The notes beneath the pieces were generated by a model, which searched no databases, was not told where the DNA came from, and was given only the letters and a program-made list of their open reading frames with translations. DNA of 64,000 nt, from NCBI GenBank assembly GCA_019009955.1, contig CM032228.1:228140001-228204000 (forward strand), written 5' to 3'. Shown piece by piece: positions 61,101 through 64,000 of this stretch. The translations under genes were made by a program, and so were the position numbers. This stretch comes from Riptortus pedestris. Its lineage: Eukaryota > Arthropoda > Insecta > Hemiptera > Alydidae. Numbering within the stretch: position 1 is the stretch's first letter; each line of letters begins with the position of its first letter.

Positions 61101-64000
61101 GAAGGAAGAGAGCTAGAATGAATACTTGTCGGCAGAAGGGAAAAGTGAATAGTATCAAGTATACCTTAAAGATTCAGACCTAGTGTTTCCCATAAATCAC
61201 GATTTTTTATATCCAGGATCAGATGTAATCTGGATAAGATCAGGAAATGAGGCAAATGAGATTAGGAAATACAACTATTAAGATATCTTTTGGAAAGAAG
61301 TTGTCCAATATCAGACATTAAGGTTTGCCCAGCAGAACTGACTATCTGAATTAGTGAACAGGCAAAGACTACCAACTAAGACCAGATAAATCTAAATGAT
61401 TAGATAATAATTTAGTTTTGTCACTTATTCAAATCCACTTCATGCTACTAAGGCTGATTGGGACATGTTGCCACCTTTTTCTAGCTAGCACACTTGAGTT
61501 ATCCTGCAAAATAAATGGTAATTGGCCAGACGGGAATCAAACCAAGGCTTTGGCTTAACCAACTCAATTGGCAAACCTAATCATCAAATTCTATTTTTAA
61601 TTCAACATTTTCTGAGTTAAAATATTTTTAAAGTTGTAACACCATTACACATCATGATGGGTATAGTTGAATGTATAATACATTTGATATGTAGTTTATC
61701 AAGAGTGAATGGCACTTCTAAACACATTTTGCTGTCTTGTTTCTATTTATATAAACGCCTCTAAGCATAGCAACTCCACTACTTCAATGGCCAATAACTT
61801 CTTAACCTTTGATGAAAAAATCCTTACTCTAAAATCCAATAAATGAAACTTAATTAAGTTTAATAGGATTGTATTTATTTTTTAATTTCCTCTTTATGAA
61901 TTGACCATGACAACTTGAAAACTTAAAATTTAACACTTTCACTGCCACTTCCGTAGCGTATACGGCATGAGTTTCACTCTGTATGCTGGCTTCGTAGATG
62001 CTACGGAGCAGGTATAACTCCAGACCATTGTTCTCCCCACCCCGGCTCACAAAGAAAGGGCTTGAAATTTACAGTGGCACTCAGTTAACACCGGAGATTA
62101 AAAGAGAACCATTGGTTTTAACAAATCTGTTCAGGAATTTTTTTTTGACTATTTTTCCCTGAATGTAAATCTAATGATTTTATTTAAATTATTTATTTAT
62201 TAATGCTATAAAATATTTTAAATATTAATATTCATGACAAACGATCATAATTATAAAGAAAAAAAAACACTGTTAAGGAGAATATGTTACCGATTCATCA
62301 CCGCCACTTTCATCATCTTCTTCATGTGTAAGATCCTCCATCCAGTCTGCATCGCCAGGATCGGGAGGAAGGACGACTTCACCTTCCCACGGGGGGCTTG
62401 GGGCTCTCGGAGGAGGAGGGCAAAGAGCATGAACTATATCTCCAACATATCTGAGGGCGGCACATGCCGATTCGACAAGGCTACCACCGCTGTCACCGTT
62501 CTCAATGTTCTTTAATACTTCCTTCTCGCACAACTCATCCTTACTGAAAATAAATAAAATACAAAATAATGAAACAATAAGTTAGTATTCTCATGCTTAA
62601 AAATAATGAAGGGGCAAATATACACATGAATGTATTTTTTCTATACATAAAAAAAAATATATTTTTTTAAGTCACTAATAAAAGATCTTTGATTCTCTCT
62701 AACACTTTGTATTGTTTTAGAGCAAATCTTAAGCCTTCCTGAGCAATAGGAATGTTACATTTAAAATTATTTTCTTAACTAAATAATAATAAACCTAACA
62801 ACCTAGCAGGAGAATGTAAACCAATTATTATTATTACCTGAAGATCTTTTTTTGGTCCCTTAAAATACCTTCATGTGTCTGAATAAGGATAAGATGAAAA
62901 ATAAAATTAACAAAAATGATATACTTTTCAGTATTACTTAATTCCAGCATTTGGAAGATGGGTCAGAAGGAAACAAGATTAGTTTAATGGTTAAGATGAA
63001 TTCCTGTATTAAGGGAGGAACCCTATCATAAGTAGGCAACTTTCCTTTAGCTGCAGAATTAGTGAATTTCGTTCTATTATAAAAATGAATACATGTCGTT
63101 ATCTATTCTACCAGTGAATAAATTGAGTTGAAAAAGTCAAGTATAGAAAATTCTGTATTATATAAACATAACAAAGATGTGAAATCCTTAAAAATCATGA
63201 TTGAAAATTTTAATTGATAGTATTAATTACAATTTCAGTTTAATGTTAATATAGTTTTAAAATTCAAACACTGAGTGATGAAAAGAAATTAATGGTATGC
63301 AATTTGAACTTTTTTTTTGCAATGTTTTAATGTAACAAACTCAATTAGCAGTGGAGATTTTAGTATTAATTGATAGATATCCTAGATATTACTACTATTA
63401 AATACAAAACCTATTTAACAAATTGTGTCTAGTTTTGGTTTTTCAGTATTAGGAACGTAATTCTGCGCAAAATATTGCTTGATTATATTAAATATTATAC
63501 TTACTTATATGTAATTATACTAAATAAAATTCAAAACATTTTCATAATCAAATTTTAAAAATCCTAGAATTTTATATAATAAAAAAACTCAAAATGTTTT
63601 TTTCTTTTTTCTGATTTTCCTTTTTTCACTCTTCATGAGCATTACAAGATTGATCACAATTGAATAATTTTGTATAGCTAGTTAATAAATCAAATCAAAT
63701 TAATGTAGGTCGAAGTGAAAATATATGTATTTCACAATGTCAATACGGAGTATTGAATACAGTTAGCAACTGATTAATTGAAAGAAACTGACATGAAAAG
63801 TAGAATTAAGATTCGTAAGTAGTACATTAAGAGATAATAGCTCTGTAAGATATATTAAAAAAAACAATACCATAATGTTATCCAATGTGTCGCTGCAAGG
63901 AAGAGAGATAGATGCCCCTTTGCTGAACCAGCACCAGCCAAAATTGCCATAACGTACATGAGTTGAGGGAAACCTTGCCCCTGGCAGACAACAAGAAGTT
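351..64000 (-). CDS. poe: UBR4 / purity of essence E3 ubiquitin ligase, internal and C-terminal part (57 exons)
   Basis: Giant N-recognin-type E3 ligase (human UBR4, Drosophila poe/pushover). Known role: ubiquitylates N-degron and quality-control substrates with KCMF1, calmodulin and the E2 UBE2A/B. Seen here: 57 minus-strand exons with GT donors and AG acceptors, phase-consistent throughout, 3518 codons without a stop. In order: UBR box (window residues 128-200), propeller and beta-sandwich-like region (about 331-906), helical scaffold, UIM-like motif (about 1258-1275), Cys-rich patch (about 1935-2125), hemiRING (about 3228-3306) and UZI-like C-terminal region. Residue numbers count from the first complete codon in the window. 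Both ends are cut: position 64000 falls inside an exon, and the exon at 351-663 ends at a donor, leaving roughly 75 C-terminal residues off the left edge. Exon coordinates are in the block entries below. Orthology rests on extended near-identity with remembered UBR4 sequence; no search was run. Confidence 0.97.
664..2087 (-). other. intron between exons 56 and 57, no recognisable feature
   Basis: AT-rich sequence with no conserved ORF, repeat or RNA gene that I can support. The flanking splice sites are GTAAGT (donor after exon 56) and TTTACAG (acceptor of exon 57). Confidence 0.6.
3421..4000. mobile_element. piggyBac-like MITE, 580 bp
   Basis: Inverted termini CCCTCCGTCGGGCGCA (left) and CCCTCCGTTAGGCGCA (right, complement). 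TTAA follows the right end at 4001-4004; the left flank is TTAT at 3417-3420, one base off TTAA. CCY...RGG ends with a TTAA target are typical of piggyBac-superfamily elements. There is no transposase ORF. A motif of the form GGCGCAnnCGGCCTGAGAGG occurs near 3459, 3648 and 3800 (degenerate), and inverted near 3969. It lies within the intron between exons 54 and 55. Confidence 0.75.
4307..4545 (-). CDS. poe: poe exon 54: hemiRING zinc finger (catalytic E3 core)
   Basis: This exon encodes the atypical RING-like finger that recruits UBE2A/UBE2B in human UBR4 (family knowledge). It covers window residues 3228-3306. Visible: [20 protein letters not shown] then [19 protein letters not shown], then [20 protein letters not shown]. 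It shows one CxxC pair near the start and the HFNVVHxDCH cluster near the end. A second full RING zinc site is not seen, as expected for a hemiRING. The start agrees with an acceptor TTTAG at 4546-4547. The exon ends AG, completed by A in exon 55 (Arg). Confidence 0.97.
4626..5756 (-). CDS. poe: poe exons 51-53: helical segment leading into the hemiRING
   Basis: Exons: 5643-5756, 5329-5463, 4626-4862 (window residues 3066-3227). Exon 51: [20 protein letters not shown]. Exon 52: [20 protein letters not shown] followed by TGLACHH. Exon 53: [40 protein letters not shown] then [14 protein letters not shown]. The long charged helix [14 protein letters not shown] is the stretch that directly precedes the hemiRING in human UBR4. 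All three exons are phase 0 at both ends. The 2.4-kb intron upstream of exon 51 contains the mariner remnant. Confidence 0.94.
6250..7465 (-). mobile_element. mariner transposon, full length by ends but decayed
   Basis: Terminal inverted repeats TAGGGTATGGGAATAAGTTT (left) and TAGGGAATGGGAATAAGTTT (right, complement), each flanked by the TA duplication expected of Tc1/mariner (6248-6249 and 7466-7467). The element is 1216 bp, close to the roughly 1.3 kb of intact mariners, and sits in the intron between exons 50 and 51 in the same orientation as the host gene. It encloses a broken transposase. Confidence 0.93.
6328..7295 (-). pseudogene. mariner transposase, inactivated by frameshifts and a deletion
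   Basis: The N-terminal part (start at 7295) has the mariner HTH region: [20 protein letters not shown] and [15 protein letters not shown]. It loses frame near 7010 in the linker after ALGVDR, where about 20 residues seem missing. A second frame carries [11 protein letters not shown] and [11 protein letters not shown], with the first catalytic Asp. After another shift near 6690 the third piece holds HDNARHH with the second Asp; the [12 protein letters not shown] region with the third Asp is in yet another frame. The length (968 nt) is not a multiple of three and is shorter than a usual 345-codon gene. It cannot encode an active enzyme. Confidence 0.92.
8162..13766 (-). CDS. poe: poe exons 45-50: conserved scaffold segment before the E3 module
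   Basis: Exons: 13576-13766, 12347-12523, 12005-12196, 10152-10211, 8830-8991, 8162-8440 (window residues 2712-3065). Exon 45 ([36 protein letters not shown]), exon 46 ([31 protein letters not shown]) and exon 47 ([20 protein letters not shown]) are the most conserved block of the whole gene. Exon 48 is only 60 nt ([20 protein letters not shown]) and too small for a simple ORF scan; it was found from its splice sites and phase. Exon 49 gives [20 protein letters not shown]. Exon 50 gives [20 protein letters not shown] and ends TPDDEQK. Exon 49 has a weak GTTCGT donor. Confidence 0.93.
9381..9600 (-). repeat. tRNA-derived SINE copy
   Basis: Complement of the SINE consensus. The B-box-like GGCGAGTTCGATTCCCGCC region lies at about 9530-9553, the A-box-like GTTAGCCATGAAAG near the right end, the body motif GGGTGGTAATCTGTAGA in the middle, and a TTTA-repeat tail at the left end. 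It sits in the intron between exons 48 and 49. Confidence 0.8.
10510..11940 (+). mobile_element. old, degenerate Helentron-like element
   Basis: Begins with a diverged start (AAACTAAGTAGACTTTCCAC near 10540), has the internal landmark TACAATTTTTTGATCCAACT near 11105 and ends GGAAAATCTGCTAAT near 11925. It is longer than the young copies, so it is probably two overlapping or interrupted elements. It lies in the intron between exons 47 and 48. Confidence 0.5.
12524..13575 (-). other. intron between exons 45 and 46, no recognisable feature
   Basis: AT-rich; only homopolymer runs and no ORF or repeat match that I can support. The ORF covering 13141-13344 has no recognisable content. Confidence 0.5.
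14140..14520. repeat. possible repeat fragment with a (TG)n microsatellite
   Basis: A moderately GC-richer patch inside the intron between exons 44 and 45, ending in a (GT/GC)n tract at about 14465-14498. I did not find a second copy in the window, so its class is unknown. Confidence 0.3.
14768..18949 (-). CDS. poe: poe exons 40-44: helical scaffold segment
   Basis: Exons: 18814-18949, 18354-18518, 17892-18083, 16544-16763, 14768-14965 (window residues 2408-2711). Recognised stretches: [112 protein letters not shown] then [20 protein letters not shown]. The last run is nearly identical to human UBR4. Junction phases: CG+A (Arg) into exon 40, G+GT (Gly) into exon 44. Confidence 0.93.
15137..15333 (-). 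repeat. tRNA-derived SINE copy, diverged
   Basis: Complement of the SINE: body motif GGGTGATAGATAACCCATCC at the left, AATAGGAATTTATTTATTGA in the middle and a degraded tRNA-like head with TTTGTGTTCACATCC at the right. It is older than the copies at 9.4 and 16.1 kb. Confidence 0.65.
16034..16262 (-). repeat. tRNA-derived SINE copy
   Basis: Well-preserved copy. Head GGGGCTCAGGTTAGCCATGT at the right end, B-box-like GAGTTCGATTCACGC, body motif GTAGATAACCCGTCCCAACT and a TAA-repeat tail at the left. It lies in the intron between exons 43 and 44, less than 1 kb from the 15.1-kb copy. Confidence 0.85.
16764..17891 (-). other. intron between exons 42 and 43, no recognisable feature
   Basis: AT-rich, no supported gene or repeat. 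Splice sites GTCAGTT and TTTTCAG bound it. Confidence 0.5.
19115..19713 (+). mobile_element. Helentron/DINE-like non-autonomous element, copy A
   Basis: Starts TCCGTCACGCAGGGGCTG, with GCAGATTTCCCAC 20 bases further in. Ends with the palindrome GATTTCCCTTAAGGGAAATC followed by TGCTGA. The 5' GCAGATTTCCC and 3' GGGAAATCTGC form subterminal inverted repeats. The interior has a C-run (about 19427-19437) and a (TA)n tract (about 19556-19584). No target duplication is seen. This architecture resembles Helentron-derived HINE/DINE-1 elements. Ends are uncertain by about 3 bases. Confidence 0.7.
19749..20467 (+). mobile_element. Helentron/DINE-like element, copy B
   Basis: Same ends as copy A, only 35 bp away. 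It has an extra internal stretch (about 19830-19960) and a longer (TA)n tract at 20302-20342. It ends in the same palindrome and TGCTAA. Confidence 0.72.
20935..21236 (+). mobile_element. Helentron/DINE-like element, copy E, 5'-truncated
   Basis: Only the 3' half remains: C-run near 20984-20993, the GATCAAACAAAAATAGCGAT landmark, and a diverged terminal hairpin TTTTTCCTGAAGGGAAATCTG. The (TA)n tract is not expanded, suggesting an older insertion. Confidence 0.6.
21648..22300 (+). mobile_element. Helentron/DINE-like element, copy C
   Basis: Starts TCCGTAACGCAGGGGCTG. It has the C-run, the ATTGCGATCGCTAGAGCA landmark and the longest (TA)n tract (about 22132-22187, some 56 bp). It ends GATTTCCCTTAAGGGAAATC then TGCTAA. 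Fourth element in the 3.6-kb intron between exons 39 and 40. Confidence 0.72.
22530..25884 (-). CDS. poe: poe exons 37-39: scaffold segment after the Cys-rich patch
   Basis: Exons: 25672-25884, 23638-23916, 22530-22747 (window residues 2172-2407). Exon 37 begins with hydrophobic MLLLKITDQ, has an Asn/Thr/Ser-rich loop ([20 protein letters not shown]) and ends [17 protein letters not shown]. Exon 38 continues [16 protein letters not shown] and contains [20 protein letters not shown], close to the human sequence. Exon 39 has [20 protein letters not shown] and [11 protein letters not shown], ending with a CG+A split Arg codon. The intron after exon 39 is 3.6 kb, the largest of the window, and is mostly Helentron-like repeats. 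Confidence 0.93.
23090..23395 (+). repeat. dispersed repeat family R2, copy 1
   Basis: Unnamed repeat. Its sequence matches the complement of 59495-59830 in order along its whole length, including CCAGTATAGGGAAGCTA and several CTGATATATCAG-type palindromes near its right end. No ORF; the 62-codon ORF at 23210-23398 has no counterpart in the other copy that I can see. Confidence 0.6.
24240..24660 (+). repeat. dispersed repeat family R3, copy 1
   Basis: Matches 30300-30685 in the same orientation: CTAGCCTTTAGAATGTTGAA, a GGGGGAGGGG-type G-rich patch, and ATCATTTTCAAATGAAGTG near the end. The class is unknown. The phrase TTTTGATCTGATGCATTG echoes the Helentron-like family (TTTTTGATCCGACATAT), so a distant relation is possible. 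Confidence 0.5.
25198..25281. repeat. perfect 84-bp palindrome
   Basis: Two 42-base arms, exact complements with no spacer, centred between 25239 and 25240 (centre CCACTATAATTATAGTGG). The match stops at 25197/25282. It lies in the intron between exons 37 and 38. Confidence 0.9.
25965..29682 (-). CDS. poe: poe exons 33-36: cysteine-rich zinc-ribbon-like region
   Basis: Exons: 29485-29682, 28306-28480, 27817-28051, 25965-26184 (window residues 1896-2171). Exon 33 gives [17 protein letters not shown]. Exon 34 gives a beta-rich piece, [20 protein letters not shown]. Exon 35 gives [20 protein letters not shown] followed by [11 protein letters not shown]. Exon 36 gives [20 protein letters not shown] then [16 protein letters not shown]. 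The evenly spaced CxxC pairs look like one or two zinc ribbons; the pattern is conserved in UBR4 across animals. Metal binding is inferred from cysteine spacing. The donor of exon 33 is a weak GTTCGG. The intron before exon 36 holds a 56-bp direct duplication. Confidence 0.94.
27161..27760. repeat. 56-bp direct repeats bracketing about 490 bp
   Basis: 27161-27216 and 27705-27760 both read ATAAAACATGAATAAATAAA onward and share about 52 of 56 bases. The enclosed segment is locally GC-richer (27290-27390) and has no ORF I recognise. Far too long for a target duplication of known transposons; a local duplication or an insertion with rearrangement are possible. Confidence 0.65.
28137..28175. repeat. 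(AT)n microsatellite
   Basis: About 19 uninterrupted AT units in the intron between exons 34 and 35, 85 bp from exon 35. It is not associated with the Helentron-like ends. Confidence 0.9.
28481..29484 (-). other. intron between exons 33 and 34, no recognisable feature
   Basis: AT-rich with long A/T runs (29045-29070). Overlapping ORFs on both strands here are low-complexity noise. Confidence 0.5.
29907..32174 (-). CDS. poe: poe exons 29-32: helical scaffold segment
   Basis: Exons: 32025-32174, 31593-31859, 31288-31502, 29907-30054 (window residues 1636-1895). Diagnostic stretches: [20 protein letters not shown] then [70 protein letters not shown], and [20 protein letters not shown] then LLGYFSIK. 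Compared with human UBR4 the segment after LLQCALC is shorter: the long Ser/Lys/Glu-rich insert of the human protein is reduced to a short [12 protein letters not shown] linker in exon 31. An AG+G split Arg codon joins exons 31 and 32. Confidence 0.92.
30300..30690 (+). repeat. dispersed repeat family R3, copy 2
   Basis: Second copy of the repeat at 24240-24660, same orientation, diverged: GACTAGCTTTAGAATGTTGA, GAGAGGGAGGGTTAGTGAGG, GTCATTTTCAAATGAAATA. Confidence 0.5.
30885..30948. repeat. 64-nt perfect hairpin
   Basis: Arms of 27 bases (30885-30911 and 30922-30948) are exact complements around a 10-base loop; the left arm starts GTCTCTTCAGTTTATCTTTG. It lies in the intron between exons 31 and 32, just after repeat R3. 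It could be a tiny foldback element or a local inverted duplication. Perfect pairing is atypical for a microRNA precursor. Confidence 0.85.
32817..33093. mobile_element. possible hAT-like MITE
   Basis: Left end CAGAGGTTCTGCAAACTCCT and right end, as complement, TGTCTGCAAACTCCTTCAGG: a 13-base shared core TCTGCAAACTCCT. The CAGAGGTTC start resembles hAT termini, but I see no convincing 8-bp target duplication and the right end lacks a clean CTG. Confidence 0.35.
33263..35130 (-). CDS. poe: poe exons 25-28: helical scaffold segment
   Basis: Exons: 34975-35130, 34461-34635, 33643-33787, 33263-33482 (window residues 1404-1635). Key stretches: [27 protein letters not shown] joined to [30 protein letters not shown], a Ser/Lys-rich link ([13 protein letters not shown]), [19 protein letters not shown], and [20 protein letters not shown] then [20 protein letters not shown]. 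The last is one of the most conserved UBR4 stretches. Exon 26 ends after the first base of a Ser codon (A+GC) and exon 27 ends AA, completed by T in exon 28 (Asn). Confidence 0.92.
35131..36038 (-). other. intron between exons 24 and 25, no recognisable feature
   Basis: AT-rich, homopolymer runs at 35580-35600, nothing else supportable. Confidence 0.5.
36039..41221 (-). CDS. poe: poe exons 21-24: acidic/Ser-Gly low-complexity insert with a UIM-like motif
   Basis: Exons: 41102-41221, 40631-40836, 37929-38081, 36039-36194 (window residues 1192-1403). Exon 21 is an acidic, poorly conserved linker ([20 protein letters not shown]). Exon 22 contains [20 protein letters not shown] followed by LSLQDHE. 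Its core fits the ubiquitin-interacting-motif pattern: acidic DDE, then L-A-I-A-L-S-L, at 40691-40744. Exons 23-24 are Ser/Gly/Asp-rich ([48 protein letters not shown]) yet conserved nearly word for word in human UBR4, which is unusual for low complexity. All four exons keep phase with their neighbours. The three introns between these exons are 265 bp, 2.5 kb (Helitron copy) and 1.7 kb. Confidence 0.9.
36195..37928 (-). other. intron between exons 23 and 24, no recognisable gene
   Basis: Mostly AT-rich. A weak internal duplication links about 37375-37435 and 37600-37668 (ATATTATTTACCNAGCAATA then a CATCAGAA phrase). A slightly GC-richer patch at 36930-37180 contains GTTTGATTTCAAACC and may be a decayed repeat; no second copy was found. 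Confidence 0.4.
38344..39524 (-). mobile_element. non-autonomous Helitron, 1181 bp, with internal tandem repeats
   Basis: Read on the minus strand it starts TCTTAATATATATAAATCTC just after A and ends with hairpin CCCGAGCGAAGCCGGG, then TATCTGAG and CTAG, followed by T. This is the A|TC...CTAG|T insertion pattern with a 3' hairpin expected of canonical Helitrons. CACGATGTTTGTCCGCGATG near the 5' end is a motif I associate with insect Helitrons. No Rep/helicase ORF. Units starting at about 38673, 38970 and 39268 repeat at 297-298 bp (two full, one partial). It lies in the intron between exons 22 and 23. Confidence 0.88.
41222..44247 (-). other. 3.0-kb intron between exons 20 and 21; possible retroposed segment at 42080-42830
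   Basis: Nothing recognisable outside 42080-42830. That patch is GC-richer than its surroundings and, on the minus strand, ends in GTTATTAAATCATAAAAAAA with an A-run of about 11 (42085-42095), as a retroposed copy would. It has open minus-strand stretches at 42125-42355 and 42434-42619 that I cannot assign. No target duplication found. Confidence 0.4.
44248..49257 (-). CDS. poe: poe exons 16-20: helical scaffold segment
   Basis: Exons: 49108-49257, 47344-47542, 45652-45823, 44571-44666, 44248-44484 (window residues 907-1191). Exon 16 opens with [13 protein letters not shown], then a low-complexity Gln/Ser/Asn/Thr linker. Exons 17-20 are alpha-helical: [60 protein letters not shown], and [17 protein letters not shown] near the end of exon 20. 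The exon 20 donor is a weak GTTCGC; a nearby GTAAAC would break the frame of exon 21, so GTTCGC is the only one I can support. Transposon insertions lie in the introns at 45.8-47.3 kb and 47.5-49.1 kb. Confidence 0.9.
46225..47053. mobile_element. TTAA-flanked DNA element, 829 bp, piggyBac-like
   Basis: Exact 14-base inverted ends CACGTTCGCTGCTG, each bordered by TTAA (46221-46224 and 47054-47057). Inside, a GC-rich near-palindrome of the type ATCGGTCCCCGGCGTCCGAT occurs near 46272, 46315 (reversed), 46448, 46850 and 47019 (reversed). No transposase ORF seen, so non-autonomous. It lies in the intron between exons 17 and 18 and is markedly GC-richer than that intron. Confidence 0.85.
47950..48544 (+). 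mobile_element. Helentron/DINE-like element, copy D
   Basis: Starts TCCGTCAAGTTGGGGCTG, with GCAGAGTTCCCAC, and ends GATTTCCCCTAAGGGAAATC then TGCTGA. The (TA)n site is short (ACATATATAG), unlike copies A-C, and divergence is higher, so it is probably an older insertion. It lies in the intron between exons 16 and 17. Confidence 0.7.
49258..50049 (-). other. intron between exons 15 and 16, no recognisable feature
   Basis: AT-rich sequence without a supportable gene or repeat. Confidence 0.5.
50050..52725 (-). CDS. poe: poe exons 12-15: basic linker and beta-sandwich-like region
   Basis: Exons: 52630-52725, 51422-51547, 51195-51328, 50050-50207 (window residues 736-906). Exon 12 carries a lysine cluster ([13 protein letters not shown]), possibly a nuclear-localisation-like or simply flexible linker. 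Exons 13-15 give [42 protein letters not shown], and [20 protein letters not shown], a galactose-binding or jelly-roll-like pattern conserved in UBR4. The donor of exon 15 is ambiguous between two GTs two bases apart. The frame of exon 16 requires the one leaving phase 2 (exon left end at 50050). Confidence 0.91.
50733..50980 (+). repeat. tRNA-derived SINE copy
   Basis: Head GTTAACCACCATGTGAGTTA, B-box-like TGTTCAATTCCCGAG, body AGAAAAGGGTGGAAACCTTT and GATAACC motifs, and an AT-rich tail. About 30 bases of the GATAACC region are duplicated compared with other copies. It lies in the intron between exons 14 and 15. Confidence 0.78.
52380..52475 (-). mobile_element. Helentron-like 5' end, reversed fragment
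   Basis: On the minus strand: CTGTCACACAGGGGCTGCGT then AAACTAAGTAGATTTCCCTC and GTGAAGTTTAACAATAGATAA, matching the first hundred bases of copies A-C. Similarity fades further left, so only the 5' end is claimed. It is the only copy in this orientation. Confidence 0.6.
53441..57479 (-). CDS. poe: poe exons 6-11: beta-propeller-like region
   Basis: Exons: 57320-57479, 56176-56357, 55848-56093, 55616-55750, 55123-55414, 53441-53638 (window residues 332-735). The sequence is rich in short beta-strand repeats of WD40/propeller type, for example [73 protein letters not shown] and [19 protein letters not shown]. Conservation with human UBR4 is very high here ([20 protein letters not shown]). A Gly/Ser/Asn-rich insertion ([15 protein letters not shown]) sits in exon 10 at about 55200-55250. 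The propeller assignment is inferred from strand periodicity and family knowledge; no structure prediction was run. Confidence 0.93.
53639..55122 (-). other. intron between exons 10 and 11, no recognisable feature
   Basis: AT-rich; the plus-strand ORF at 54785-54967 shows no domain and lacks support. Confidence 0.5.
56358..57319 (-). other. intron between exons 6 and 7, no recognisable feature
   Basis: AT-rich, nothing supportable. Confidence 0.5.
58022..59329 (-). CDS. poe: poe exons 4-5: linker after the UBR box
   Basis: Exon 4 is 59143-59329 and exon 5 is 58022-58227 (window residues 201-331). Exon 4 begins ALTKRNP, matching the conserved continuation of the UBR box in UBR4. It then carries a low-complexity Ser/Gly/Gln stretch ([12 protein letters not shown]) and a basic Ser-rich motif ([13 protein letters not shown]), a plausible disordered and phosphorylated loop. 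Exon 5 returns to folded sequence ([20 protein letters not shown]) and ends in phase 0 with [10 protein letters not shown]+AA split Glu codon joins the two. Confidence 0.92.
59495..59830 (-). repeat. dispersed repeat family R2, copy 2
   Basis: Inverted relative to the copy at 23090-23395. Contains GCTGATATATTATTCAG, GATATATCAGTCAGG, GACTGATATATCCGATCAG and TAGCTTCCCTATACTGGGGC. It lies in the intron between exons 3 and 4. Confidence 0.6.
60275..60514 (+). repeat. tRNA-derived SINE, reference full-length copy
   Basis: Head GGGGCTCAGGTTAGCCATGT with an A-box-like start, B-box-like GAGTTCGATTCTCGCC about 55 bases later, then a non-tRNA body (CCACCCTGGCTAGAAACGGG, GTAGATAACCCGTCCCAATT) and a (TAA)n tail. 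It is a SINE and not a tRNA: the head does not fold as a clean cloverleaf to my eye and is fused to the shared body. It lies in the intron between exons 3 and 4. Confidence 0.85.
60709..60927 (-). CDS. poe: poe exon 3: UBR box zinc finger
   Basis: This exon encodes the UBR-type zinc finger, the domain that in the UBR family binds N-terminal degrons. It is 219 nt, phase 0 at both ends, window residues 128-200. Visible signature: [52 protein letters not shown]. This is the expected Cys/His ladder ending in CxCG. Acceptor TTTGTAG and donor GTATAT are canonical. Human UBR4 has its UBR box near residues 1656-1729, so about 1500 residues should lie upstream of the window. Identification is very secure. 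Confidence 0.98.
61436..61590 (-). repeat. tRNA-derived SINE copy, partial and diverged
   Basis: Complement carries TTTGATTCCCGTCTGGCC (B box and following bases) and a shortened body with GTGGCAACATGTCCCAATCA. Old copy in the intron between exons 2 and 3. Confidence 0.6.
61934..62084. mobile_element. possible small TTAA element remnant
   Basis: TTAA at 61930-61933 followed by CACTTTCACTGCCACTTCC, the start style of piggyBac-like elements. A second TTAA lies at 62085-62088, preceded by CAGTGGCACTCAG, which is only a partial complement of the left end. GC-richer than its surroundings; TCCGTAGCGTATACGG is a local near-palindrome. Confidence 0.4.
62291..64000 (-). CDS. poe: poe exons 1-2 of window: segment before the UBR box
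   Basis: Exon 1 is 63871-64000 (cut by the window edge; donor GTATTG). Exon 2 is 62291-62543. They encode window residues 1-127. Exon 1 gives a helical stretch containing [20 protein letters not shown]. Exon 2 starts by completing a Cys codon split across the junction and then gives [20 protein letters not shown], a proline-rich run ([10 protein letters not shown]) and a strongly acidic tail ([12 protein letters not shown]) that leads straight into the UBR box exon, as in other UBR4 proteins. The frame was fixed by the TG+T split codon and by the phase-0 junction to exon 3. Confidence 0.93.
62544..63870 (-). other. intron between exons 1 and 2 of the window, no recognisable feature
   Basis: AT-rich; nothing supportable. 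Confidence 0.5.

Noticed and set aside
62234..62515. Plus-strand ORF of 93 codons
   Set aside because: Antisense shadow of exon 2.

Overview
The window is one stretch of arthropod, almost certainly insect, nuclear DNA. It is AT-rich, split by spliceosomal introns (GT donor, AG acceptor) and littered with eukaryotic transposons. Essentially all of it is the inside of a single minus-strand gene, the orthologue of UBR4 (Drosophila purity of essence / pushover, poe), the giant N-recognin-type E3 ubiquitin ligase. Transcription runs from position 64000 down towards 1.

I could place 57 consecutive coding exons by hand from splice sites, reading-frame phase and similarity to remembered UBR4 sequence. 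The phases agree at every junction and the exons add up to 3518 uninterrupted codons. The 5' part (about 1500 residues in the human protein) lies beyond 64000. The last 70-80 residues lie beyond position 1, because the exon at 351-663 ends in a splice donor and not in a stop. Reading 5' to 3': pre-UBR acidic segment (62.3-64.0 kb); UBR box zinc finger (60.7-60.9 kb); beta-propeller-like and beta-sandwich-like segment (50.0-57.5 kb); helical-repeat scaffold with a low-complexity Ser/Gly/acidic insert carrying a UIM-like motif (36.0-41.2 kb); a cysteine-rich zinc-ribbon-like patch (25.9-29.7 kb); more helical repeats (5.3-25.9 kb); then the C-terminal catalytic module, the hemiRING at 4.3-4.5 kb and the following UZI-type region (0.35-3.0 kb).

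No second host gene is visible. The other ORFs longer than 60 codons are antisense or out-of-frame shadows, or pieces of repeats. The introns hold the accessory content: a decayed mariner (6250-7465), a piggyBac-like TTAA MITE (3421-4000), a second TTAA element with iterated GC-rich palindromes (46225-47053), a non-autonomous Helitron with internal 298-bp tandem repeats (38344-39524), a family of Helentron/DINE-like elements (three close copies with a (TA)n tract, plus older ones), a tRNA-derived SINE family (at least six copies), two further unnamed dispersed repeat families, and two perfect inverted repeats.

The dense exon-intron structure argues against a drosophilid; I cannot assign the order from this window. 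I did not find a new multi-gene system. The points most worth checking are the UIM-like motif in the ligase, the Helentron-like family, and the TTAA element with repeated palindromes.
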